Assembly: GCA_022701365.1 (NCBI GenBank)
Contig: JAKUHH010000142.1
Coordinates: forward strand, 62,001-126,000
DNA: 64,000 nt
Origin: Mycocentrospora acerina
Taxonomy: Eukaryota; Ascomycota; Dothideomycetes; Pleosporales
Direction of reading: 5' to 3'
The notes under the pieces are model-generated. The model did no database searches. It worked only from the letters and a program-made list of their open reading frames with translations, and had not been told where the DNA came from. Shown here one piece after another: positions 1 to 10,962 of this stretch. The translations under genes and the position numbers were made by a program. Every line of letters begins with the position of its first letter. Within the stretch, counting starts at the first letter, position 1.

Positions 1-655
1 CATGCTAATAAAGTGTATTGTGGTGAGTTGGCCATGAAGGACTCGAAGTATAAGCCTACGTTGTGGGAAAGTAATGCCAACTTCGGCCATTTAATAAGAT
101 GTGTAATGCATAGTGAAAACAATAACAAAGAGTCCTGGTGATGGGGAGGAGATAGAAATAAACAGTATACAAGACAAAGATCTATGAAATATTATAGATT
201 CTTGAAATTCGATTTGGAATTTGTAAACAAAGGACAGGCCCGCTTGTAAAGTTGTGTGACGATCTCTTTCATAATGTTGATGACTCTTGACTTGTACGCA
301 AACATGTGCTAGGAGTAGGTTGAAACAATCGTCGAATAAGACATCCTTCTGTAGTGGTGTTTTACATCCTGATATGCCGTGCATCTATTGACAGACTGTG
401 CAATGTCTCGACAAAGGGTATCAGCGATGAAAAGCTCGCAAAAAACGAGCCACCGTGACATCCGTGGATCCGAACACGACGATGGATTCCAGCATGGCGT
501 GAGACTGGAGTATCCAAGACTCCTTCGACTTCATGCCACCGCCTAAGAACACCTCCTCACGTGATCGACCAACATCAGCCGTCTCGACCCTCTCTCTTGA
601 ACTCATTTCTTCGTCAATCGTAACAATGGTAACATCTTCCATCCGCAGCTCCCAC
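1..655. other. Window edge, no supported gene
   Basis: No convincing gene was seen. The part next to position 656 should be the 3' untranslated region of the NAA38 gene. A 73-codon minus-strand frame at 421-642 starts with a real ATG but resembles nothing I know and lies just downstream of the NAA38 stop, so it is not called. Confidence 0.5.
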
Positions 656-1205
656 TCATAACGTCACTCTGCTCTTTTGCCCCGGCATTGTGCTCTCTTC
701 AAACTCAATCTTTGTGATGTGTTGACCCGGCACAACTATGAGGCCAACATACCGGCTATTCCAAGGCACACTAGCAGACGGATTGCCAGACTCCTCGATG
801 GCTTTGCGAATGCTCTCTGTGGAAGGTGCACGATACTCGTAAGCGAGTGAGAGGATGATATTACGATCCTTGGATTGTTAGACACCGAGTTTCAATTTAC
901 TCCAAGAATTTCAACCCTCAGAAAATCGCCACTTTGCAGAATCAAGTATAAGAACTCACTTTGTCAGTACACTTCATTTGCCCGCCAAAGACACGCCCAT
1001 CAGAGGCATGAATACGCAGATTCTTCCCAATGAATTGCTCGAGCCAGAAAACAGCCTCTTCGTTGTCCATGAGCGTGTTGGTCTTCCAACGCGGAAAGAT
1101 CCAGCTGAGTCGGTTGTGTCTTCTATAAATCGACATGAATGTGGGGGTGTGTTTTTGGGTGCTTTGCTCAGCCCCCCGGCGATCATTGTCGGAGGAGCAA
1201 AGCAC
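656..1205 (-). CDS. NAA38: N-terminal acetyltransferase NatC Sm-like auxiliary subunit (NAA38/MAK31/LSMD1 type)
   Basis: This gene encodes a 152-residue Sm-fold protein on the minus strand, built from exons 1205-960 and 868-656. The 91-bp intron starts GTGAGT and ends CTAACAATCCAAG. Exon 1 carries the Sm1-type motif LRIHASDGRVFGGQMKCTDK, and exon 2 continues directly with DRNIILSLAYEYR, the second half of the Sm1 motif. The C-terminal strand pair GLIVVPGQHITKIEF resembles Sm2. LSMD1/Mak31 proteins are small non-catalytic subunits of the NatC N-terminal acetyltransferase, alongside Naa30 and Naa35. That role is inferred from the Sm signature and size; another Lsm-like protein is the main alternative. 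The gene diverges from the conserved gene at 1489-2633. Confidence 0.85.
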
Positions 1206-1488
1206 CGATGCTTAGCGTGTTTGTCCTGTTTGTGCGGAAATTCTTAGTGGCAGGAAGTTCGAACTTTGGCTTGCTTCGCGCGCAATTCCCCCCAATCTCA
1301 TAATACCAGGTACAATGCATTCCATACGGCGGAGCTGCTCTTCCGCGCTGCGGAAGTCAAATGACGTCTGCCTACATGTCAATGGCGCACGGCGCGCCTT
1401 CTCCCGTAGCAGCGTGTGCTCTCGAGGTTCGCCGTCCCGCCATGCACAACCCTCACCACCCACCTCCGCTCGCTAACGCAATGCCCAG

Positions 1489-2633
1489 GCGCTCTCCCCG
1501 TCTTCCTCACGCCCTCGACCCCCGAGCTCGGCGCCCTCCTCGGATCCTTCAACTCAAAAGTCCTGCTGCCATATCACCTGACAAAAGAACAAGAGAAACT
1601 CGTGTACAAGCTCGAAAACCGCGCAAAGCTCGAGGCTGAGCCCGTGGAAATCACCCTCGGCGATATGACACTCCCGCTCACACACATTGATCGCAACAAG
1701 GACTTGCCCGGAACATGGCGCTCGCTGCGGGACATTATCAAGCGAAGCACGACAAGAGAGGACTGGGAGAATGTTGTGCGCGTCATGGAGGGACTGGAAA
1801 ATGCGGGCCGCCATGCCAAGCCTGCGTGGCAGGAGTTGATTGTTCGGAGCCTGAATAAGAATGATATGCAACATCTGGTACTCAAGGCGCTACAGAGGCC
1901 CAAGGCCACGGGGTTGAGGTTGAACGAGCCCGGTGTAGTGAGGCAGATATTGAGGGGTGTGCACGACAAGGCGGCGCTGGAGGGCTGGGAGAAGGAGGAG
2001 ACGACCAAGGCGTTGAAATTGGCCAAGCAGATTGTCGAGTTAATGGATGATGCGGAACACCAATTGGAGAGGCAGAGAGGAGAGATGGCGCAGAAGGGGG
2101 ATTTGAGGGGGACGCCACTAGTCGTTGCGGTGCCGACAGAATTGGTTGCCGTACTTGCAGAGAGACATGGTGGAGACGTAGCAGAAGTCAAGAAGATGGC
2201 AGGGAGACTCGTGAATGTGCTGGAGCAGTACGAGTTTATGGTAAATCCTTCCCCTGCGCCTTGACATCATTTCTTGGTACTAACCTGGTTCCAGCAACCT
2301 CAACTCGAGAACATTGCCGCCAATGCCTCCAAGACTTCCGCCGACTTCAAAAATGGACCCCGTCAAGCGGCCGCCTTGATGTGGCACTGCTACCAGCTTT
2401 TCGATCTGATCCCCGTCTGGAACGCGCTGCAAACATCACGCAAGGTGCTTGGCGCAGACATGCCCATGGCTGAAGAGGCACAAAGCCTCGAGCAGAAAAT
2501 TGAGCAGGCACTGGAAAATGGTCTCAAGGGCGCAGACAAGCTACGGATGAGAAACGGCAAGGTCTTGGTTAGGGATGAGGCTGGTGGGCTCCCTGGGTAC
2601 ATCACAGATGCCATCAAGCGAGTCCGTGGGTGA
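1489..2633 (+). CDS. Conserved ascomycete protein of unknown function (5' exon unresolved)
   Basis: The supported reading frame runs 1489-2240 and 2295-2633. They are separated by a 54-bp intron (GTAAAT, TACTAAC branch site, CCAG) that contains an in-frame stop. The protein is largely helical and charged. It includes a segment around TPYHL-like residues (LLPYHLTKEQEKLVYKL) and a C-terminal block with WHCYQLFDLIPVWNAL. The pattern matches an uncharacterised Pezizomycotina family as I remember it; no catalytic motif is visible. The frame stays open upstream to about 1410 but has no in-frame ATG before 1662. A GCTAACG branch motif and CAG acceptor at 1488 suggest a short upstream exon, perhaps using the ATGs at 1361-1376. 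Start is uncertain; function is unknown. Confidence 0.7.
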
Positions 2634-2869
2634 GGTTTCACGACGTGATGGATGGTTCGAGACTATGTATATTGAGACGTGTATTATCTGTACGATGAAT
2701 TGGACGGAACACGAATCCACAACCCACCCCTTGATTGCTCCTGTCCTGCCAGCCATCTTGGATGCGCTTACATTGTAGTTCTCGCGTGTTCGTAAATAAC
2801 GCCAAAGTATCTTTGCTGTCCATGCATGGGAATGTGGTAGCTAGTAAATCTATGGAGGTCAACACCGTT

Positions 2870-3411
2870 CCCGCACCCGCCGTACAAATCTGCTTCTGCA
2901 GCCCTAGCGCAAGGAAATCCAACGTACCCAGCCGTCACTTGTACCTGCATCCGTTTAGTCGCTACCACGACGACGCGGCAGAACGGCAGATGCAGATCCG
3001 ATAAAATCGAATCGAGTCGCCTCTAACCCTTCTCAGCAGAACAGCAGATCAAAGCTCACATCGATCAAAAAATGCATGATGCTATTTCAATGGAAGCACT
3101 GACCCAAATCTACCGAATTCGTCACAAATCGATGATGCAAGTGGGGAAATAGTTTCAAGCCGCATGCGAGAAACCGATGCTACTTTGTTTTTTTTCCTTG
3201 TGCGCACATGGGGAATTGGAGGAAGAGCACCGGGTTCGTAGTTTGGAAATGAGGTTGTACGAACGCGGGATGGGGGGGCCTGGGAGTGCACGGAGCAGAG
3301 CAGGGATGAAGCGTGGGGGCGAAGAGGTGTGAGAAATGAGGAATATAACGTGCTTATGCGTGGCAACGGGGAGGGATTAGAATTGCAGAACGAAATTGGT
3401 TGTGAGCGTGT
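2870..3411. repeat. Direct duplication, copy 1 (542 bp)
   Basis: Positions 2870-3411 match 3414-3955 at a constant offset of 544. By eye the match is identical apart from one A/C difference near its left edge (2875 versus 3419). Copy 1 ends exactly at the undetermined base at 3412. A recent tandem duplication is possible, but a failed overlap between two contigs joined by one N is the simpler reading. Confidence 0.9.
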
Positions 3412-3412
3412 N
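3412..3412. other. Undetermined base / assembly join
   Basis: This is the only N I noticed in the window. It sits at the junction of the two near-identical blocks, where a contig or read-cluster join would be expected. Confidence 0.9.
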
Positions 3413-3413
3413 C

Positions 3414-3955
3414 CCCGCCCCCGCCGTACAAATCTGCTTCTGCAGCCCTAGCGCAAGGAAATCCAACGTACCCAGCCGTCACTTGTACCTGCATCCGTTT
3501 AGTCGCTACCACGACGACGCGGCAGAACGGCAGATGCAGATCCGATAAAATCGAATCGAGTCGCCTCTAACCCTTCTCAGCAGAACAGCAGATCAAAGCT
3601 CACATCGATCAAAAAATGCATGATGCTATTTCAATGGAAGCACTGACCCAAATCTACCGAATTCGTCACAAATCGATGATGCAAGTGGGGAAATAGTTTC
3701 AAGCCGCATGCGAGAAACCGATGCTACTTTGTTTTTTTTCCTTGTGCGCACATGGGGAATTGGAGGAAGAGCACCGGGTTCGTAGTTTGGAAATGAGGTT
3801 GTACGAACGCGGGATGGGGGGGCCTGGGAGTGCACGGAGCAGAGCAGGGATGAAGCGTGGGGGCGAAGAGGTGTGAGAAATGAGGAATATAACGTGCTTA
3901 TGCGTGGCAACGGGGAGGGATTAGAATTGCAGAACGAAATTGGTTGTGAGCGTGT
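3414..3955. repeat. Direct duplication, copy 2 (542 bp)
   Basis: Second copy of the block at 2870-3411. It continues into unique sequence (ACGAATATGAGG...) after 3955, whereas copy 1 runs into the N. Copy 2 therefore looks like the complete version and copy 1 like an unmerged contig end. Confidence 0.9.
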
Positions 3956-5143
3956 ACGAATATGAGGTGCACAGAGCAGACAAGTTTGATTGGACACGGG
4001 ATAACGCTGGTGGAGGTGGAATGAGGGTGGGAGGCGCCGCGGAGGTGGAACGCGACTAGTCAATACGTTTTCTTGGCAAACGCGTATCCACGTGCGTTGA
4101 CCTTCACTCATGTATTATTGTCGACGAGCAGGCGCTTATCCATCATTCTTAGACTGCTGCATAATCGTGCCGCATGAGCTAGAGTCGCGAAGAGATCGGG
4201 TGGACTGCGGAGTGTGGTTGGCCCTGCAAGCGTCACCACAGATGCTGCATGCAGCCAGCAGGTATCGCGAACGCCTGCCGTTTCCGGGCAGACGACGATT
4301 GGATCTTCGGTTGCGCGACAATATGTGGTTTAGAGGGAGATAGAGTAGAAAGGTCAGGTGGGTGCGGGCTGGTGTGGGTTGGGGACCTTGTGACGCTCAG
4401 TGACGCCACAGGTAACGTTGAGGACTTTGGCAGGGTACACGATCCTTGGAGCAGTTCTTAATCTCACGTTCCTTGAAAGGCGAGCTGTTGAGGCGGCAGG
4501 CAAGAAGCCCGCCTGCAGAGGATTGGCGGCCTGATGGCAAGTTGGATGCCAACTGCAAAGGGCAATTGCGAAGCAAAGAAGTCAGCAGGCTTAAAAGGCG
4601 CAGTAGAGAGCGGTTGAAAGTCGGTGAGCATTTCATGGAGGAGGTCGCAGGGTTGATTACTCCGATCGCGTTGGCTTGGCAGATGCAGGTATTTTGGGCG
4701 TCATGACGTCTTGGGGGCGGCAGGGTCGATCCAGGTTGGCCACACCGCGGGTTGTCGAGCATAATTTCACAGTGTCGAGGTTTTCTGGTGACGGGGCGGC
4801 AGGTTGCACAGGCACAAGCACAGGCACAAGTACAAACACAAGCACGCGCACCGGCTAGTTTGAGGTGTGGCCATTGACAGGCAAGACAAGGCAAGACAAG
4901 ACGTGCGAGGCTGCGGCGCGTTGACGTGAATGCGCGAAACGAAACGAGCCCCAGCCGCGGGGCACGGGTGCATGTTACGAAGAGGGGAAACCGATCAAAC
5001 CCTCTGGCCTGCTAGCGCCTGGCACGATAAGCTAGGAAAGCTCCCTCACCACCGATAAAAACCCTGATTCCCTTCAACATGTTGAAAGGAGAGACCTGTT
5101 GACCCTTTTTGCCTGCTAATTGTGATCCCCCCAATCGCCCATT

Positions 5144-7002
5144 ATGGCGCCGCCGGACCTCAACGCGCCGTTCCCGACGAGGCAGCTCATCATCATCGGT
5201 GCGTGCACTTGGTTGCTACTGTGTTCCATGGTGATGTCACGGCGATTGGAGCATCGCTAACAGCCGGACAGGAATATGCCGATTCTCCGAGCCTCTCGCC
5301 TTCAACTCCATCCTCGCCTACTCGCCTGCCATGGTCGTGGACCTGGGCATTAGCGATCATGACAAGGCCTTCTACGCCGGCCTGCTGGTTTCTGCCTATG
5401 CGGTTGCAGAGGCCATCACAGCCCCGCTATGGGGGGCCTTCTCTGATGTCTATGGCCGCAAACCCGTGGCCCTGATGGGTCTGCTTGGCGTGGCCGCATC
5501 GAGCATCATGTTTGGCACCGCCAAGACGTACTGGGTCGCTCTGCTTGCGCGATTCATCGGCGGTGCGCTGAATGGGAATGTCGCGATTATGCAGACAATG
5601 GTGGCTGAAATGGTCAAAAACCCGGCCCATGAACGTACGTTGAAAATAGTAAAGCAAGAATAATCCACACGTACTTACAGATACAGCACGAGCATACGCC
5701 ACGCAACCTTTCGTCTGGACTCTGGGAGGCATTATCGGCTCTGCAATGGGTGGCTTCCTTGCACAACCAGCCATCTTCTACCCTGGCACTTTCGCCAAAG
5801 AGGGCCTCTTTGGACGCTATCCTTACCTTCTCCCCAATCTCGTCGCAGCCGTTGGAATCCTCATGGCCATTATTCAGGGCATGCTCTTCCTCGAGGAGAC
5901 ACTTGTGAGAGAAGACAAGGAGGAGGAAAGCGTGAACGGACGTGTCAACATCGATCGGAACGGTCATGACATCAACGAGAGAAGCAGACTTCTTGCCCCA
6001 CATTCGCATCCATACCAGAACCCTCGAGAACGCGAAGTGCGCGGCTCTTTTGCCCAGTCTCTGCGTGGGCGTGGCTCTATTGCCAGCTTCACGCGCGAGC
6101 GTCTAGGATCAATTTCCGTGCAGGGCAGCATCAGGCACATCCGAAAGCGTGCGTCCTTTATGGAGGAGGGTATGCCCATGCCGTATTCTCAGAATTTCGA
6201 TATTCGTCGCTCATCCTTCGGTACCATGCATTCCATCCGGATTGCTCCGCACAACGTCCTTCCCTCGCGTCAGCCAGTAGCACCGCGCAAGACGTTTAAC
6301 AAGACTGTGGTTATGGTCATTCTCGCCATGGCTATTTTCTCATTTCATCAGATGGCTTTCATTACTATACTTCCAGTTTACATCACTGGTGAGCGAGCGT
6401 CTCCCGGCCTCGACTTTCAGGGTGGTCTTCAGATGACAATCCACGACGTGGGCATTTTCTTCGTCATCAATGGGTTTATTGCATTGTTTATCCAGGCCTT
6501 CGTCTTCCCAATTTTCGTCGAGAACGTTGGTGTATGGAAGTCATTCGTCTGGATGATTATTCTGTACCCGTTAACCTACGTTATAGTCCCGTTTATCAGC
6601 GCTTTGCCTTTTGAGCTTATACCGTTTGGCATCTACTCTTCACTGATACTGCAGGGATTCTTCGGTATCATAGTGTTCCCTTGCGCCCTTATTCTCATGA
6701 AGAACGCTACACCCTCGCCCCTTGTTCTAGGCCGCGTCAACGGAATAGCCATGTCCGCATGCTGCCTTGCTCGAACAATTTCTTCGCCTCTTCTCGGACT
6801 TTTCTACTCATATGGAGGTTCCTCAGCAGCGTGGTTCGGTCTCACTACGTTTGCAGTTATCGGTATGATTCAGTTGTACTGGGTCCCCAAGGAGGACATA
6901 GGCCCAGTAGAAATCGAAAACGGTTTAAAAACAGTCATGAATCATGACGACGATTATGATAATGCGGTGGATGATGTGTCAGTCATTGATTCCGTGCGAT
7001 GA
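5144..7002 (+). CDS. Major facilitator superfamily transporter
   Basis: Three exons (5144-5198, 5272-5634, 5681-7002) encode 579 residues. The ATG opens a short cytosolic leader followed at once by the first membrane segment (GICRFSEPLAFNSILAYSP). The MFS motif A is clear at residues 73-84 (GAFSDVYGRKPV), and a motif-B-like RFIGGALNG follows at 112-120. A hydrophilic, Ser/Arg-rich central loop of about 135 residues (211-345) separates the two six-helix halves. The overall pattern resembles the fungal membrane transporters related to yeast YCR023C and the zinc-induced-facilitator-like group. Substrate cannot be read from sequence. Both introns have standard borders (GTGCGT...ACAG, GTACGT...TTACAG). 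The C-terminus is acidic and presumably cytosolic. Confidence 0.9.
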
Positions 7003-7460
7003 ACGTACCGACTAGACTTTTTTTTACAATAAGGAATATGGATACCTTGGCGGAGTAATGTTTTGGGGAATAGAAATCCATGGGTGGATTTCTCGGTTTC
7101 GATGCATAGTCATTTGGCGTTTATGGAGGCTCTTACCAGCGGGCCTCGGATTTCCAGCAGCCTCCGGGTCATGCGTATGCGCATCTCTTGCATAGCGAGT
7201 CGAAGTCTATATCAGATCTTTCACTGCACGTTTGAACTGCGTTTATGGCGTCTTCTTGATTTTGCGGACCAGTTCATTGTTCTTGCAGGCGTGGATACTC
7301 ACATTATCACCATCCAGACATTGATTATTATCCAAATTGAGATAGTCTTGCGTTCAAGAAATACTGCCAAAGCCATGAATGAGAATGTTTTAAATTTATG
7401 CTTTCATCCCCTATCTTTCCCAAAAAGAAAACTAATTCCTTCTAAGTTTGAGCCATCACA
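7003..7460. other. Convergent 3' intergenic region
   Basis: Spacer between the stop codons of the MFS transporter and the convergent F-box gene. It should hold both 3' untranslated regions. No gene is seen. Confidence 0.6.
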
Positions 7461-8792
7461 TCACATCCCAGCCTCAATATCCCTCGACCATTTACTCTTC
7501 CAAAGCCACATCCACTCCCCAGGCCTCACCCCGTGCACAATTCCAAACGGTGTAACCACCGCATTCCTCGCCCGGCCATCCATCTCAGACTCTGCCAACT
7601 CACAAGAATTATCAAGCAAGATGGTCAACCTCGCAGTCTCCCTCTCAACAAACACCGTCAAAACATGCTGATCGCTCGGGGTATGGAATCGATTCGACTT
7701 TAGCAAGAAATCGCCATTCTCCCACGTTCTCGCAACCTTGAACCGAACCACACTCTCCACAGCAGGACTACCACACACCGACGGCCTCCTCCCGTTTTTC
7801 ACGAGCGCCTCGTCGCCATACCCGCCTATCCCATGGTACACGCTCCTCCAATCCCCGCGCGTGCTAAAATACCCCGTCCACTCGTCGTTTGTGAAGAACT
7901 CCTGCGTCGTCATCCCCGCGACGTGGCAGCGCGCAAACTCGTCGACCACGTTGTCTGAAAACGGCACCGGCAGCGCCATGAGCTTGGGGAAAGGGATTTC
8001 CGCTGTGCTGGGTGGGAATGCGCACCCGTCGAAGTTCTCGCTGATGGTTCGCTCGCCGCTGAGCGCGATGCGGAGCTCCGAGCAGAAGCAGCCGACTACG
8101 GCGTTGGCGAGGACGTGTTGCATTATGATGGCTGTGGCGGCGGCTTTGGGCTGCTGGGCGGTGGAGATGAGCCAGCGGATGCTGCCGAGTTGGAAGGGGG
8201 AGGTTTCGGGGTCGAGGGCCGGGGCGGATGAGGAGAGGATGCGTGTGGCGAAGCAGAAGGAGGAGGTTTGGGCGGATTGCCAGGCTGAGAGGGGGAATGG
8301 GCTCGTGGGGTTGGTCATGAATTCCCATCGGGGGTTTGGGTCGTCGGCGAGGCGGATGAGGGAGCGGGGGTATACGGCATTGCTGACGAGAGGGTGGCAG
8401 AGGTTGTAGAAGGTTTCTGCGAGGAGTGTGGAGACACCGGTGTCTGATTGTTTAGTGATTTGGCACCCATGTGAAGGGGTTGGAAATTGGAACGTACGAT
8501 TTAAAGCTAAGAGCTGTGGGAGGTATTGCTTGAGTGCTTTATCAATGCTCATGTCATTCTTGAGATGTTGAGCTCGCGCATCTGCTACGACGTATCTCTT
8601 CCATGAGTGTCGAATGTGTGTGGTGAATCCAGGAGGGAAGCTGGGGTTCTGCGCGATGAGGTCACGCCACACAGTCCAGTCATTGCAAGCTTGGTGGATG
8701 GTGTGTGATGTGTGGAGAAAGGCGAGAGCGGACTCGGAAGGGAGGTATATGCATATTTGGTGAAGAATCTCGAGGGGGAGATCGACCAGCAT
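7461..8792 (-). CDS. F-box protein
   Basis: The protein starts with a textbook F-box within the first 45 residues (VDLPLEILHQICIYLPSESA, then CNDWTVWRDL), the Skp1-binding module of SCF ubiquitin ligases. The rest is an uncharacterised fungal region containing EFMTNPTSPFPLSAWQ and WTGYFSTRGDW. The start is the ATG at 8792; the frame remains open slightly upstream without an ATG. A 54-bp segment (8497 down to 8444) has perfect intron borders (GTACGT, CACTAAAC, CAG) but is also open in frame. The protein is therefore either 425 residues (spliced, preferred) or 443. Its substrate is unknown. It probably recruits a protein for ubiquitination, but that is inferred from the F-box alone. Confidence 0.8.
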   Translation of the reverse strand: MLVDLPLEILHQICIYLPSESALAFLHTSHTIHQACNDWTVWRDLIAQNPSFPPGFTTHIRHSWKRYVVADARAQHLKNDMSIDKALKQYLPQLLALNRTFQFPTPSHGCQITKQSDTGVSTLLAETFYNLCHPLVSNAVYPRSLIRLADDPNPRWEFMTNPTSPFPLSAWQSAQTSSFCFATRILSSSAPALDPETSPFQLGSIRWLISTAQQPKAAATAIIMQHVLANAVVGCFCSELRIALSGERTISENFDGCAFPPSTAEIPFPKLMALPVPFSDNVVDEFARCHVAGMTTQEFFTNDEWTGYFSTRGDWRSVYHGIGGYGDEALVKNGRRPSVCGSPAVESVVRFKVARTWENGDFLLKSNRFHTPSDQHVLTVFVERETARLTILLDNSCELAESEMDGRARNAVVTPFGIVHGVRPGEWMWLWKSKWSRDIEAGM

Positions 8793-10299
8793 GGTCAAGG
8801 TTTATGTTCAGATTTGTGCAAGGAGTGGTGGAAATGAGATGAAATAAAGTATAAATACAATGCTTGACTATAATAAAAAGAGACAATGGGTAGCGATTGA
8901 GGTAAATGCAAGCCCAGATCGTGGATACAACACAAAGAACCCGTATTCGCGCCTGCGCTGAATCAAAGGACATAACCTCACCATCTTATGCAACCCCATT
9001 GTCCCGCCAAGCCACAACGAAGATTCGCAGAAGATTCTTGATGCAGCACCCACACGCGTCTCACATCTCGATCGGTGCCCGCGTCCTCGCAAATAGATAC
9101 TCGTGACGTGCGTGTGCGTTGCATCCTAGGCGTGCAACACTCAGGTACGCAGTCGGCCGCTTTGCAAGGCACTTTCGCAAACGCTGCCTCTTCGTGGTAA
9201 AGCCTGGCGTTTCGCAAATATACGCGGCCACGTGATGCGTCGCGCTCACGGTCTTCTTCGGACATGATGCGTGGTCGAGACAGGCCGGATGGGCGACGTG
9301 AGATGAGGCTGTATTGTAAGACGGCGTGACGTGGGCTGCGAGTCGCCCGAAGCGGCTAGTAACGCGAAGACTAGCTGCGCTTGGTCTGGGATTGGTAAGG
9401 GTCATAAACAACGTGTATGCACTGATGGTCTCTTTTGCGAGACCCCTTTGCTTTTCGGACGGCCTGGGATTGTTGATGTGAGATGAGATGAGATATTTGT
9501 TAAAGCTTGACGACGTGGTCATTGTTTGTCAGTCAGACCCAAATGGTCGGGTTGTCGGGCATAGAAGAGGTGGACCGAAGAGAAAGTCCGGACAATGACC
9601 ACAGTTTCCCAGGCGGTCTGCAAAGACGTGTTACTCCTACTCTGCGTCATGCTCTCTTAACCATACGGAAGTTGTCGACTGCAGCTGTAACAACCTACTC
9701 CCAGCACCTTGGCCCTTGACCTGAACATCACCCGGACTGCTCCCGAGCACTTTGGTCCTCTCGTTTATCACCTCTACAAACCTGGATAAAGGACCGATTG
9801 AGGTCAAACTGACGCTGATCCTATCGTTGCTCCGCCATGGGACTCCACAAATAAGACGAAAAGAGAATGTTCAATCAAAAGACGAGTCAGAGCAATTCCG
9901 TCTGTGTTGCATGATCATGGTGCTACTGATAGACGACAGACCTACCCAAGAGATTACGAGTATGCTTGGTTGAAACTCTCACATTCCTTCTTCAACCATG
10001 ATAGATTTGGAGGTTCTACAATTCATCATACAGTGTGCCGCACTGGCCTACATTATCATGAGATGTGTACTTTCCGAGTTTTACACCAAATGAGAGAAGA
10101 ATTGTTCTTGCTACAAGGTTTACTGTAAAGTCATGAGTACAACAAGGAAATGTCTCGATCCTTCTTGGCCGCCAAGGATGTTTGATTTTGTCGTCTCCAG
10201 TTTTATTTTGCGGCACAAAAGCAAACATATTGGTAATGTATATATTTGAAATTGTTCCTTCAACCACATCCCGTACGACGCCGGTTTTCTTTGAAGAAA
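8793..10299. other. Intergenic, no supported gene
   Basis: This covers the F-box promoter and the upstream region of the orphan gene at 10300. A 153-codon minus-strand frame (9061-9522) begins with ATG but has no recognisable motif and a composition typical of chance frames. I do not call it. Confidence 0.45.
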
Positions 10300-10962
10300 A
10301 TGGCTTCTTCTCCGGAGCAGAGCCCAGAACTCATACGCTTCGTCATCATCCCACGCGAAACTGTTCGGGCCAGCCTAGAAGTTTTCGTCCGGTTGAACCA
10401 TTCTCTCGGAAACGTGTACAATGAGCCTGTGGATATTGCTAAAGACCAATCTCTTGCAAGCGATCTTCTTCGTGACACGCGCTACGATTGGCCGCTGAGC
10501 GTGCCCGCAAGCTCCTTCTTCAATGATCGACTCCAAGAACTAGCCAACTTAGCTGCGGCAAGACTCCTTGAGCCGAACAACCAGCATGGGACATCCCACC
10601 TTGGAAAATATCTAGTTCAATTTCCTGACTTTTACGCTACCGATGTCCTGATTGATCCGATTGAGTATTTCGACGAGGACGATAAGCTTGAAATTCGACA
10701 TCCCAAGACTACGACGGTAACCCCTGATATGAATTGTCTAGGCAGATACGAAGCGGTCATAAAGTATGAGGACCATGATCTTGAAACGCTGGCTTGCAAG
10801 AATAACTTTGATAAAATCATGTTGGCAGCTCGATTCAAGAGTGCATTTTACCCCCATCCTAGCATTCGCCAGACCGGCTGGTACAGGGATAGACGAGCCA
10901 CATCGTTCGGCATACCCGAACACCTCAAAAATGTTTTTTCGGTCAGCGAGAAACTAACTTGA
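10300..10962 (+). CDS. Orphan hypothetical protein
   Basis: A single open frame of 220 codons beginning at the ATG at 10300 (context AAAATGG). The protein is soluble and mildly acidic, with no signal peptide and no membrane segment. Recognisable blocks are SPELIRFVIIPRETVRASLE near the N-terminus and the charged stretch IDPIEYFDEDDKLEIRHPK in the middle. I do not recognise the family. It stands alone in gene-poor DNA between the F-box gene and the old-yellow-enzyme gene, which suits a lineage-specific gene. Additional exons or a chance frame cannot be excluded. Confidence 0.45.
   Translation: MASSPEQSPELIRFVIIPRETVRASLEVFVRLNHSLGNVYNEPVDIAKDQSLASDLLRDTRYDWPLSVPASSFFNDRLQELANLAAARLLEPNNQHGTSHLGKYLVQFPDFYATDVLIDPIEYFDEDDKLEIRHPKTTTVTPDMNCLGRYEAVIKYEDHDLETLACKNNFDKIMLAARFKSAFYPHPSIRQTGWYRDRRATSFGIPEHLKNVFSVSEKLT

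Larger units (their letters stand above)
2634..5143. other. Intergenic, contains the 542-bp duplication
   Basis: This stretch lies between the conserved gene and the MFS transporter and is dominated by the two duplicate blocks listed separately. Frames within it (for example the minus-strand frame 3626-4111) are duplicated along with the DNA and show no protein signature. CA-rich simple sequence (CACAGGCACAAG-like, 4806-4855) and GCAAGACAAG iterations (4880-4900) sit in the presumed promoter of the transporter. Confidence 0.5.

Noticed and set aside
3626..4111. 161-codon minus-strand frame overlapping the duplicated block
   Set aside because: It is largely copied from the frame at 3082-3366 by the duplication, has no recognisable motif, and the duplication itself is suspect.
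9061..9522. 153-codon minus-strand frame upstream of the F-box gene
   Set aside because: It has a real ATG but Arg/Ala/Thr-rich chance-like composition and no family resemblance or splice support.
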